Source of the DNA: DATDAH01 sp963792205
Lineage (GTDB): Bacteria; Actinomycetota; Acidimicrobiia; Acidimicrobiales; DATDAH01
Length of the DNA stretch: 64,000 nucleotides
Assembly (NCBI GenBank): GCA_963792205.1
Contig: CAWBVI010000005.1
Coordinates: 434,001 to 498,000 of the forward strand
Direction: 5' to 3'
Position numbers and translations under genes: made by a program. Below, piece after piece: positions 17,262-25,445 of this stretch. Position 1 is the stretch's first letter. Each line of letters opens with the position of its first letter. The notes beneath the pieces were generated by a model. It had not been told where the DNA came from. It did not search any database and was given only the letters and a program-made list of their open reading frames with translations.

Positions 17262-18305
17262 TCAGCGCACGGCGTAGTCGGTGGACGCCGCCAGCTCGGC
17301 CGCCCCCTGCATGAGCTCGAGCACGACCGGGCCGAAGGCCTGGAGCTTCTCGTCGTCGCCCGCCCGCTGAAAGCCCTGTTCGAGCACGACCGCCAGCTTC
17401 CACTTGGCCAGGACCACGTAGTAGTCGATGTCGTCGACCTGGCGGCCCGACACTTCGGCGTAGTGCTCGAGGACCTGGGTCCGCGACGGCATGCCGTACA
17501 TGTCCACGTAGCCGAACTCGGAGGCCTCAGGGGTCATGGTGTCCTCGGGCCAGCTCTGCACCGTCCAGCCGAGGTCGAGCTTGGGGTCACCGACCGTGCC
17601 CATCTCCCAGTCGACGATGGCGGCCAGCCGGGCCGGCGCCCCGTCGTCGTACATGACGTTGGCGAACTGGTAGTCGCCGTGCATGAGGCCCGGGACGTAG
17701 TCGATGGGCTTGTGGGCGCGGAGCCAGGCGGCCGCCTCCTCGAAGCCGGGCAGCTCGCGGCCCTTGATGCGCTCGAGGAAGGCGGTCCAGCGATCGACCT
17801 GCCGCTCGTGGAAGCCATCGGGCCGGCCGAGGTCCTCCAAGCCCTTCGCCTTCCAGTCCACCCCGGACAGCAGGGCGATGCCCTCGACCAGCTGGTACGC
17901 CAGGCCGGCGCGGGCCTCGAGGTCGTCGGCGAACGGCGCCGGCCACGGCCTGGTCCCGTCCGGTGCCGTCTCGAGCCCCATGGGGGACCAGCCGTCGACG
18001 AAGCCCATCACGTAGAACGCCCGGCCCAGGACGTCGCGGTCCTGGCACGCGGCGATGGCCGGCGTGTGGGGCACGTCGGTGCCCTCGAGCGCCTCGGTGA
18101 TCCGCCACTCGCGCCAGATGCCCTCGTCCCGGCTCTCCGGCGCGGATGGCGGCGGGATGCGGAGCGCCCCGTGCAGCTCGCCGCGGCGGATCTCGTAGAT
18201 CTCGTTCTGCGAGCCCCCCGAGACGAAGTCGCCCTCGATGGGCTCGCCCCGACCGGGGACGTCCAGCTCGTCCAGCCAGGCCCCGAGCCGATCGAGGTCG
18301 ATCAT
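17262..18305 (-). CDS. APH-like phosphotransferase (ACAD10/11 kinase-domain type, 347 aa)
   Basis: Aminoglycoside-phosphotransferase/choline-kinase fold. Catalytic loop LMHGDYQFANVMY and metal-binding loop IVDWEMGTVGDPKLDLGW are present, and the N-terminal lobe has the glycine-containing GGSQNEIYEI stretch. It sits ten bases after the acyl-CoA dehydrogenase at 18316-19617. In animals the same two domains are fused in ACAD10 and ACAD11, where they act on 4-hydroxyacyl-CoA by phosphorylation and elimination. Separate adjacent genes here suggest the same chemistry. It is unlikely to be an antibiotic-resistance gene given the context. Confidence 0.88.
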   Translation of the reverse strand: MIDLDRLGAWLDELDVPGRGEPIEGDFVSGGSQNEIYEIRRGELHGALRIPPPSAPESRDEGIWREWRITEALEGTDVPHTPAIAACQDRDVLGRAFYVMGFVDGWSPMGLETAPDGTRPWPAPFADDLEARAGLAYQLVEGIALLSGVDWKAKGLEDLGRPDGFHERQVDRWTAFLERIKGRELPGFEEAAAWLRAHKPIDYVPGLMHGDYQFANVMYDDGAPARLAAIVDWEMGTVGDPKLDLGWTVQSWPEDTMTPEASEFGYVDMYGMPSRTQVLEHYAEVSGRQVDDIDYYVVLAKWKLAVVLEQGFQRAGDDEKLQAFGPVVLELMQGAAELAASTDYAVR

Positions 18306-18315
18306 CGGTCGCCCT

Positions 18316-19617
18316 TCACAGGTTCCCGACTTCGTGCTCGAGGTACTCGGCCAGCTTCTCGCGGGCGGCGGCCACCTTCTTCGGTCGGTGCTCGGTGGGC
18401 CAGAGGTCGTCGCTCGGCCGGTAGTTGCGCAGCACCTGCCGGGCCACCGTCACCTTGTGGACCTCGGTGGGACCGTCGGCCAGGCCCATGACGTTGGCGC
18501 CCAGCAGCATCCCGCTGAACGGCATCTCGTTGCTGACCCCCAGGGCACCGTGGACCTGCATCGCCCGCCAGGCGATGTCGTGGAGCACGGTGGGCATGAC
18601 CACCTTCACCGTGGAGATGTCCTTCCGGACCCGCTTGTAGTCGTTGTACTTGTCGATCTCCCACGCGGTGTAGAGCGTGAGCAGCCGGAACTGCAGGAGC
18701 TGGGCGTACGAGTCGGCGATGTAGCCCTGCACGAACTGCTTGTCGCCCAGCAGCGAGCCCTGGGTCTCCCGGCTGAGGGCCCGCTCGCACAGCATGTCGA
18801 GCGCCTTCTGGGCCAGGCCGATGGTGCGCATGGCGTGGTGGATGCGCCCGCCGCCCAGGCGGGTCTGGGCGATCACGAAGGCCTGGCCATCGCCGCCCAG
18901 GAGGGCGTCGTCGGGCACCCGCACGTCCTCGTAGTGGATGAGGGCGTGGGAGCCGTGGCCCAGGGGCTCACTGCCGAGGCCGACGTTGCGGACGATGTTC
19001 ACGCCCGGCGTGTCGGTCGGGACGAGGAACATCGACATGCCCTTGTACGGGCTCACGTCAGGGTTGGTGACCACCATCACGATGAGGAAGGAGGCCGTCT
19101 TGGCGTTCGACGAGAAGAACTTCCAGCCGTTGATGACCCACTCGTCGCCGTCCTTCTCGGCCCGGGTGGTGAACATCGTGGGGTCGGCCCCGGCGTGGGG
19201 CTCGGTCATCGAGTAGCTGGAGAACACCTCGCCCTCGAGCAGCGGGTGCAGGTAGCGCTCCTTCTGCGCGTCCGTGCCGTAGTGGGCGATGATCTCGGCG
19301 TTGCCGGTGTCGGGGGCCTGGCAGCCGAAGATGATCGGCGCCCACTGCGACCGGCCGAGGATCTCGTTCAGCAGCGAGAGCTTGAGCTGGCCGTAGCCCG
19401 CCCCACCCAGCTCGGGGCCGAGGTGGGTGGCCCACAGGCCCTGGCGCCGCACCTCTTCCTTGAGCGGGTCGACCACCTTGCGGCGGTTGTCGTCGAGCGG
19501 CGTGAAGGCGAGCCCGTCCCACACGAGGTCGAGCGGCTCGACCTCCTCGCGGACGAACTCGTCGGCCCAGTCCAGCTTCTCCTGGAACTCGGGCTCGGTC
19601 TCGAAGTCCCATGCCAT
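18316..19617 (-). CDS. Acyl-CoA dehydrogenase, ACAD11-like (433 aa)
   Basis: Starts MAWDFETEPEFQEKLDWADE and at 433 residues is longer than the other dehydrogenases here. YSMTEPHAGADPTMF is the flavin loop, INGWKFFSSNAKTASF the substrate loop, and ADGPTEVHKVTVARQVL the C-terminal signature typical of ACAD10/11 and FadE2-like proteins. The APH-like kinase follows directly. The pair suggests degradation of 4-hydroxylated acyl-CoAs, consistent with upstream hydroxylation by P450s. Alternatively it acts as an ordinary long-chain dehydrogenase. Confidence 0.92.
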   Translation of the reverse strand: MAWDFETEPEFQEKLDWADEFVREEVEPLDLVWDGLAFTPLDDNRRKVVDPLKEEVRRQGLWATHLGPELGGAGYGQLKLSLLNEILGRSQWAPIIFGCQAPDTGNAEIIAHYGTDAQKERYLHPLLEGEVFSSYSMTEPHAGADPTMFTTRAEKDGDEWVINGWKFFSSNAKTASFLIVMVVTNPDVSPYKGMSMFLVPTDTPGVNIVRNVGLGSEPLGHGSHALIHYEDVRVPDDALLGGDGQAFVIAQTRLGGGRIHHAMRTIGLAQKALDMLCERALSRETQGSLLGDKQFVQGYIADSYAQLLQFRLLTLYTAWEIDKYNDYKRVRKDISTVKVVMPTVLHDIAWRAMQVHGALGVSNEMPFSGMLLGANVMGLADGPTEVHKVTVARQVLRNYRPSDDLWPTEHRPKKVAAAREKLAEYLEHEVGNL

Positions 19618-19689
19618 GGCGACCCCCTGTCGTCGCGGGGCAGATTACGGCTCGTCGACGTCCGCTCCGACCCGACCCGGCGTGAGCGG

Positions 19690-20658
19690 TCAGATGCGGG
19701 GCAGGACCTCGTGTTCGATGAGGTGGAGGGAGGCCCAGGCGTCCTCGGGGGCGAGACCGCCGCAGAGGGGCTGGAGGCCGAGGTAGCCGTGGGCCCCGAC
19801 CATCTCGACGGCCTCGTCGGGGGTGACGATGCGGTAGTTGCCGGCCTCGGCCCGCAGCTCGTCGACCGTGGTGGCCCTCGAGCGGGTCACGGCGTCGTGG
19901 TTGCCCTCCAGCCACTCGCCGTAGGTGACGGCGTCATGGAGGAGGTGCGGACCGATCGCCGCCCACGCGGCATCGAGGTCCTCAGCCACGAAGAGTGAGC
20001 TGGGCGAGTCCGAGGTCGGGACCATGCAGGCGCCCGCGGGACGACCGACCCGCTCGGCCTCGGCGGCGTAGATCTCGGCCAACTCCGGACGCTCGGTCTC
20101 GCCGATGAAGTCGAGTCCGAAGCGTGCCGCCCGCTTGGCCGCCGCGGGCGAGCCGCCGCCGTAGGCCAGCCGCATCCCGCCCTCGGTGTACGGCAGGGGC
20201 CGAACCGTCGCCGTCCGCCCTCGCCAGCTGACGGTCTCGCCCGCGAGCGCCGCCTGCAGGACTTCGAGCCGCTCCTCCATCTCGGCCCCGCGCTTCGCCG
20301 GGTCGATCCCGAACATGGCGAACTCCTCGGGCCGGTACCCGAGCCCGATGATGGGGGTGACCCGGCCCCGGCTGAGGTGGTCGAGGACGTTGAGGTCCTC
20401 GGCCAGCTTGATCGGGTCGTACATCAGCAGCAGCAGGGCGGCGATCATGATGTTCACGTTCGAGGTGCGGGCCGCCATTGCGGCCGCCATCACCAACGGC
20501 GACGGCAGGTAGCCGTCGTCGGACGCGTGGTGCTGGGAGACGACCACGGACAGGCAGCCCCGGGTGTCGGCCCACTCGACCATGTCGAGGGCCGTGGCGT
20601 AGAGGTCGGCCGGCGGCGTGGGTCCCGGCGCCCGCATGTCGAACCGGAGGAGGAACAT
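19690..20658 (-). CDS. LLM-class flavin/F420-dependent oxidoreductase (322 aa)
   Basis: Luciferase-like TIM barrel. The N-terminal strand MFLLRFDMRAPG, the SVVVSQHHASDDGYLPSP segment and LAEDLNVLDHLSRGRVTPII are diagnostic of the bacterial luciferase-like group, which in actinobacteria usually uses F420. It would catalyse hydride transfer to or from a pathway intermediate. It is 72 bases upstream of the ACAD11-like gene on the same strand and is probably co-transcribed. A 16-base palindrome lies 44 bases upstream of its ATG. Flavin versus F420 use cannot be settled from sequence here. Confidence 0.9.
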   Translation of the reverse strand: MFLLRFDMRAPGPTPPADLYATALDMVEWADTRGCLSVVVSQHHASDDGYLPSPLVMAAAMAARTSNVNIMIAALLLLMYDPIKLAEDLNVLDHLSRGRVTPIIGLGYRPEEFAMFGIDPAKRGAEMEERLEVLQAALAGETVSWRGRTATVRPLPYTEGGMRLAYGGGSPAAAKRAARFGLDFIGETERPELAEIYAAEAERVGRPAGACMVPTSDSPSSLFVAEDLDAAWAAIGPHLLHDAVTYGEWLEGNHDAVTRSRATTVDELRAEAGNYRIVTPDEAVEMVGAHGYLGLQPLCGGLAPEDAWASLHLIEHEVLPRI

Positions 20659-20701
20659 CGGCCGAGTGTGGCAGGTTGCGCCGGTCGGTCAGCCGGGCAC
20701 G

Positions 20702-20717
20702 ACGTAGCGCACTACGT
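20702..20717. promoter_or_regulatory. Inverted repeat upstream of LLM oxidoreductase
   Basis: ACGTAG-CGCA-CTACGT is a perfect six-base inverted repeat in the 67-base spacer between the SDR stop and the LLM oxidoreductase start, both on the minus strand. It may be an operator for the LLM gene or a hairpin after the SDR. Confidence 0.35.
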
Positions 20718-20725
20718 GTGTCTGT

Positions 20726-21502
20726 TCACAGGCTGAAGGAGGCGCCGCCGTTGAGGGGATAGGTCTGGCCGGTGATCCACGAGGCGCCCGGTCCGACCAG
20801 GAAGACGACCAGGGCGGCGACGTCCTCCGGGAGCCCCGGGCGCCGCACCACGTAGCGCTGGAGCAGCGTCTTGGCCCGGGGGTTGTCCTCCTCGGCCCAG
20901 AACTCCTCGCTCAGCGGCGTCCGCATCGTCCCCAGCGCGATGTTGTTCACGGTGATCCCGTGGCGACCGTTCTCTGTGGCCAGTGCCCGGGTCAGCCCCG
21001 CGGCCCCGGCCTTGGCCGCGCTGTAGACCGCCATGTTCGCCTCGCCGGCCCGGGCGGCGTCCGACACGATCGTGACGATGCGGCCGTCCCCCTTGGCGAT
21101 CATCCCGGGGAGCACCGCCCGGCAGCAGTTGAGGACGCCGTAGAGGTTCACCCGGAGGTAGGGCTCCCAGTCCGCCGGTCCGGTGTCGACGAACCGGTTC
21201 ATCTCCGGCCACCCCTCGGCGCCGGCGTTGCCGGCGTTGTTGACGAGGACGTCGACCCCGCCGAGCCCATCGATGGCGGCCGTGGCTCCTTCGTAGTCGG
21301 TGACGTCGAAGATCGAGGCCGACGCCGTGGCCCCTGACCCTTCGATCTCGGCCACCACGCCCGCGGCCCGATCGGGGTCGAGGTCGTTCACGACGACCTC
21401 GGCGCCCGCCGAAGCGAGCCCCTGGGCGATGCCGCGGCCGACGCCCTGCCCGGCGCCGGTGACGAGCGCCCGCCGCCCCTGGAGGTCGAGCCCCGTCGCC
21501 AT
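20726..21502 (-). CDS. Short-chain dehydrogenase/reductase (258 aa)
   Basis: Classical SDR: NAD(P)-binding TGAGQGVGRGIA near residues 14-25, NNAG after VDVLV, catalytic YSAAK about residues 160-164, and a C-terminal SWITGQTYPLNGG. The ATG at 21502 overlaps the hydrolase stop (TGATG); longer in-frame extensions upstream are the shadow of the hydrolase gene. It would oxidise a hydroxyl or reduce a ketone on the pathway substrate. Its neighbours suggest steroid- or terpene-like chemistry, but substrate is not determined. Confidence 0.93.
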   Translation of the reverse strand: MATGLDLQGRRALVTGAGQGVGRGIAQGLASAGAEVVVNDLDPDRAAGVVAEIEGSGATASASIFDVTDYEGATAAIDGLGGVDVLVNNAGNAGAEGWPEMNRFVDTGPADWEPYLRVNLYGVLNCCRAVLPGMIAKGDGRIVTIVSDAARAGEANMAVYSAAKAGAAGLTRALATENGRHGITVNNIALGTMRTPLSEEFWAEEDNPRAKTLLQRYVVRRPGLPEDVAALVVFLVGPGASWITGQTYPLNGGASFSL

Positions 21503-22221
21503 CAGGCGGCCGCCACCTCTTCGAGGGCCTCCGTGACGGCATCGGGCTCGGTGATCATCAGGTCGTGGCCGGTGTCGATGTCCCAGAGCCGGCCCTCGGC
21601 CCGGGCCTCGGCCATCAGCTCCGGGTCGCGGGTGAGCAGGGTCGAGGTGCAGACCACGTGGTACTGCGGGATGGCCCCGAGGGCGTCCTCGTCCTTCAGG
21701 TCGAGGCGCTGCTCGAAGCAGGCCCAGGGCTGCGGGGTCAGGCGCTCGTCCATCCAGGCCAGGTCCTCGGGGTCGGTGACCCCGTAGAAGGCCCCGGCCC
21801 CGGGAGCCGGCAGCAGGACCAGCTCGACGCCGTCGACCACCTCCCCCATCGGGCGCACGGCCTCGATGATGGGCCCGGCCACGTCGAGCAGCGACTGGCC
21901 GTTCACCGGGTTGGCGGCGTCGAGGTAGACGAGCTTGCCGATGCGGTCGGCGACCAGGTCGGCGGCGCCGGTGATCACCATCCCTCCGTAGCTGTGGCCG
22001 ACGAGGATCACGTCGCGGAGGTCCTCGTAGTGGACGAGGGCGGCCACGTCCCGGCAGTGCAGGTGGAGGTCGACGTGCGGACCGAGCAGGTGTGCCCGCT
22101 CGCCGAGGCCCGTGAGCGAGGGTGCGTAGACCACGTGACCGGCCTCCTGCAGCCGGCGCGCCACGGGCTGATAGCACCACCCGCCGTGTCCCCCACCGTG
22201 CACCAGCACGAACGTCGCCAC
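21502..22221 (-). CDS. Alpha/beta hydrolase, salicylate-esterase-like (239 aa)
   Basis: Begins MATFVLVHGGGHGGWCY, with the HGGGHGGW oxyanion loop, then GHSYGGM with the nucleophile serine at about residue 80 and DTGHDLM with the catalytic histidine near residue 218. The architecture resembles the MenH/methyl-salicylate-esterase branch of alpha/beta hydrolases. It overlaps the SDR start and is divergent from the esterase at 22327. The spacer holds two symmetric motifs, at 22271 and 22298. Substrate unknown. Confidence 0.88.
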   Translation of the reverse strand: MATFVLVHGGGHGGWCYQPVARRLQEAGHVVYAPSLTGLGERAHLLGPHVDLHLHCRDVAALVHYEDLRDVILVGHSYGGMVITGAADLVADRIGKLVYLDAANPVNGQSLLDVAGPIIEAVRPMGEVVDGVELVLLPAPGAGAFYGVTDPEDLAWMDERLTPQPWACFEQRLDLKDEDALGAIPQYHVVCTSTLLTRDPELMAEARAEGRLWDIDTGHDLMITEPDAVTEALEEVAAA

Positions 22222-22270
22222 GTCGGGCCCTCCTTAGGCCAAGGCCGGCTTTGGGCCTGCCGGGATCGAA

Positions 22271-22283
22271 GAATATTGTTCTC
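22271..22283. promoter_or_regulatory. GAATATTGTTCTC motif, second copy
   Basis: It matches the element at 9652-9664 in 12 of 13 bases and is placed in the 105-base spacer between divergent genes. A complementary AACAAT lies 15 bases further at 22293-22298. It may be an operator shared with the acyl-CoA ligase operon. Confidence 0.35.
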
Positions 22284-22297
22284 CGTCTCGGGCAACA

Positions 22298-22315
22298 ATC
22301 CTTCGCGCGAAGGAT
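22298..22315. promoter_or_regulatory. 18-base perfect palindrome upstream of esterase
   Basis: ATCCTTCGCGCGAAGGAT is perfectly self-complementary and ends 11 bases before the esterase ATG, the same spacing as the palindrome upstream of the P450 at 235. A likely repressor operator by position and symmetry; no binding data. Confidence 0.5.
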
Positions 22316-22326
22316 GAGGGGAGACG

Positions 22327-23681
22327 ATGACCGCAACGGCTTCGGGTCCTGTGGCGGGCCAGCCCGCGAACGCCATGCCGGCCGAGCTGGCCGAGCGCTA
22401 CGGCTACGTCGAAGAGGAGCGCTTCCTCAGCGGCGAGGCGACCGAGTACGAGGTCGTGGGCGAGGTGTCCGAGGACGGGATGTGGACGGTCGAGCCCGGC
22501 GCCACGGCCCCCTTCCGGACCCGGATCATCGTCCGGCGGCCGGCCGATCCCGCCCACTTCAACGGCACGGTCGTCGTCGAGTGGTTCAACGTCACGGCCG
22601 GTGTCGACGCCGACCCGGACTTCGGGCTGCTGCACCCCCTCCTGCTCGGCGAGGGCTACGGCTATGTCGGCGTGTCCGCCCAGCAGGTCGCGGTCGGCGG
22701 CGGAAAGAGCGCCCTCGACATACCGATCGACGCAGGGTTGCGGCTGCCGCTGACCGAGCGCGACCCCGAGCGCTACGGGACGCTCACCCACCCCGGCGAC
22801 GGCTGGTCGTACGACATCTACGCCCAGGTCGCGGTCGCCGTCCGCCACGGTGACCTGCTCGGCGGGGCCACGCCCGAGCGGGTGATCGCCATCGGCGAGT
22901 CCCAGTCGGCCTTCCGCATGGTGAGCTTCATCAACGCGGTCCAGCCCGTGACCGGGGCCTACGACGGCTTCCTCGTGCACAGCCGGGGCGGGAGCAGCGC
23001 CCCGCCGTCGGGCAACGAGGTGCAGGCCGACCCCCGCTCCGGTCCGCCCCGCGCCATCCGCACCGACCTCGACGTCCCCGTGCTCCAGTACGAGACCGAG
23101 ACCGACCTGACGCTGCTCGGCTACCTGGCCGCCCGCCAGCCCGACACCGACCGGATCGTCACCTGGGAGGTGGCCGGGACGGCCCACGCCGACGCCACCA
23201 TCCTCGAGTACGGCCGGATGGCCAACAAGGAGGCGCGCGACTTCGACATCGCCGAGCTCTACCCCGCCCTCAACCGAGGCCCGCAGGCCCAGGTCCTGCG
23301 CGCCGCGCTCGTCGCCCTGGTCGAGTGGGTGGCCTCGGGCACGACGCCCCCGTCGGCCCCGCCGATCGAGACCGACGGCGAACGGCTCCGGCGGGCCGAC
23401 GACGGCATCGTCCTGGGCGGTATCCGCACGCCGGCGGTCGACGTCCCGATCTCCGTGCTCAGCGGCGAGAGCGCCGACGAGGACAACATCTTCGCCCAGC
23501 TCTTCGGCGAGACCGTGCCGTTCACCGCGGAGGAGCTGCAGGCCCGGTACGCCACCCACGACGACTACGTGGCCCAGGTGACGGCCTCGGCCGACGCGGC
23601 CGTGGCCGCCCGCTTCCTGCTCCCGGCCGACCGGGACGCCTTCGTGGCCGCCGCCGAAGCGGCGGCCGTACCCCCGATTGA
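22327..23681 (+). CDS. Alpha/beta hydrolase-domain esterase (abhydrolase_10-like), frameshifted at 3' end
   Basis: About 451 residues. The GTVVVEWFNVT strand, SAQQVAVGG region and nucleophile elbow GESQSAFRM (serine near residue 199), plus EVAGTAHAD with the catalytic histidine, match the large secreted/intracellular alpha/beta hydrolase-domain family. The frame as written runs to 24126 into the minus-strand gene. Adding one C to the run 23671-23675 produces a stop at 23679-23681, giving a sensible C-terminus and a convergent end five bases from the minus-strand neighbour. An 18-base palindrome precedes the start. It may hydrolyse an ester or lactone of the pathway substrate. Confidence 0.83.
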
Positions 23682-23685
23682 GGGC

Positions 23686-24013
23686 TCAGGGACGGGCTCG
23701 ACCACCACGTCGAAGGTCGACGCCCCGCTGTCGGGCACCCGGGGCTGGCGCCACACCTCGACCGGGAACGACACGGTGACCAGCGAGGAGAACAGCCAGA
23801 GGAGGTTGCGGTCCTCCTCGGCGATGCCCGTCGAGCTCGACGCTCCTTCAGGTACTCGACGCCGTCCTCCAGCCGCGGGAAGGCGGCGTCGTAGAAGGCC
23901 TGGAGGTCGTCCATGGAGCTCGCCAGGCGCTTGCCGTACCGGTCGTACTCGCTGGGCAGCGCCCAGTCGGCGAACGGCTCGAGCTCGGCGAAGTCGGCGG
24001 GAAGGGTGGGCAT
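23686..24013 (-). CDS. Small conserved protein next to Rieske oxygenase, frameshifted (about 109 aa)
   Basis: Starts MPTLPADFAELEPFADWALP after GAGGAG. The first 55 residues, to about 23850, are in one frame; the continuation (RNLLWLFSSLVTVSFPVEVW, then RQPRVPDSG) is in another. Adding one C near 23689-23691 yields a stop at 23686-23688. Two one-base corrections give 109 residues. I recall similar short proteins beside Rieske oxygenases in actinobacteria, but they have no established function. It is not a ferredoxin: there is no cysteine motif. A role as an oxygenase accessory subunit is inferred from adjacency only. Confidence 0.6.
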
Positions 24014-24027
24014 CGGAGCCGCTCCTC

Positions 24028-25316
24028 TCACGACGCCGCCGAGACCCGCACCGGGGTCGTCGGACGGCTGGCCCTGGTGGTCGGCCACGTAGTCCCGGGC
24101 GGTCCGGTGGAGGTGCCGGAGCATGACCTCCTGGTCACACAGCGGGAACTCGGTGATCGCGCCCGACTCGAGCATGGTCTGGGTGGCCTCGAGCGTGTTG
24201 CCGTCCTGGAGGCCGTACTCCTTGAACGTCACGACGGCCAGCTCCTGCTGCAGCCGCTCGTAGGCGTTCGTCGGCGGCACGAAGTACAGCGAGCCCTCGA
24301 AGATGTGGGTGTTGTACGACGTCGGCCAGTAGTGGTACGTGAGGTACCAGTTGGGCTTCCAGATCAGGATCATGAAGTTCGGGAAGAAGAGGAACGAGTC
24401 CTCGCCCCACGCCGGGTGGTCCGGCCGGGTTGAGGGCCTCGGGGCAGCTCGCCGATGTCGGGCGCGTCCCAGACGCCGAACAGGCCGCTGCGCAGCACCC
24501 GCTCGATCGGCTTGACCATGCCGAGGTCCTTCGGCGGCGACATGCCGCCCCACGACGACACGATGGCGTGGGGACCGTCGATGTCGTAGGCCAGCGCCTC
24601 GTAGCCGAAGCCCTGGAGCTTGCGGGACTCCTCGTCGACCGACTGCTTCGCGTGCAAAACGGGGGCGTGGTAGAACTCCATGAAGGCGTCGATGAAGAGC
24701 TTCCAGTTGGCGCCGATCTCGGCCCGGTACGTGTGCTTCTGGGTCAGCAGGTCGAACGGGTAGTCCTCGATGCCCGCCGCCGAGACGGCCCATGTACTCC
24801 CGCAGCGGCGGCGGCCTCGGGATCGAAGTTCACGAAGATGAACCCCTCCCAGACGTCGACGTCGACCGGCACGAGGCCGAAGTCGTCCTTGTCGAGGTCG
24901 AAGAACTCCTCCTCCTGCTGTACGAAGGTGAGCTGGCCCTCGAGGCCGTAGCGCCAGCCGTGGTACTTGCAGGTGAACTGGCGGCAGGTGCCGCTGGTCT
25001 CCTCGCCGGGGAAGTCGTTCCAGACCAGCTTGTTGCCCCGGTGACGGCACATGTTGTGGAAGGCCCGGACCTCGCCCTCCATGTCCCGGACGATGACGAC
25101 GGAGGTGCGGGCGGCGTCCAGCTCCTTGGTGAAGTAGCTGCCCTTCTTCGGCAGCTGCTCGACCCGGCCGACGTTCAGCCACGTCCGGCGGAAGATCGCC
25201 TCCTGCTCCAGCGCGTAGTACTCGGGGGTGGTGGAGTCGTCGTAGACGACGGGCCCGGTGTCCAGCCCGAAGTGCTCGGTCCAGCTGCCCTCGGCCGGCT
25301 TGGTGAAGTGCGGCAT
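24028..25316 (-). CDS. Rieske non-haem iron oxygenase, alpha subunit, multiply frameshifted
   Basis: Starts at ATG 25316 (MPHFTKPAEGSWTEHFGLDT). The Rieske cluster ligands are CRHRGN and, 18 residues later, CKYHGW. The mononuclear iron site is in DAFMEFYHAPVLH, with the third ligand aspartate expected in the later part. Aromatic-ring or sterol hydroxylation or N/O-demethylation is typical of the family. The coding frame changes at least five times (about 24802, 24787, 24440, 24421, and between 24035 and 24085), yet every segment is well conserved, so the disruptions look like base errors. Total length corrected is about 428 residues. It is divergent from the second P450. Confidence 0.87.
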
Positions 25317-25360
25317 GCTCAGTTCCTCCGCTCGCGGCGACCGGGGAACGATAGCACTCA

Positions 25361-25427
25361 TCTCTTTCAAGGAGAAGTCCGTTTCCGCCTGTTGACCCCG
25401 TCGGCGAATCCGCGCCAGACTTCTGGC
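25361..25427. promoter_or_regulatory. Divergent Rieske/P450 control region with two palindromes
   Basis: The 129-base spacer contains a near-perfect 15-base palindrome, TCTCTTTCAAGGAGA (25361-25375), and a perfect inverted repeat, GCCAGA-CT-TCTGGC (25414-25427), 18 bases before the P450 ATG. Both could be operators controlling the divergent oxygenase genes. A TetR gene lies just beyond the P450. Confidence 0.4.
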
Positions 25428-25445
25428 TCGAATATCGGGAGGACC

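Noticed and set aside
17262..18305. Aminoglycoside phosphotransferase resistance gene
   Set aside because: The HGD and DW motifs fit the wider APH fold, but the adjacent ACAD11-like gene and catabolic context point to acyl-CoA metabolism.
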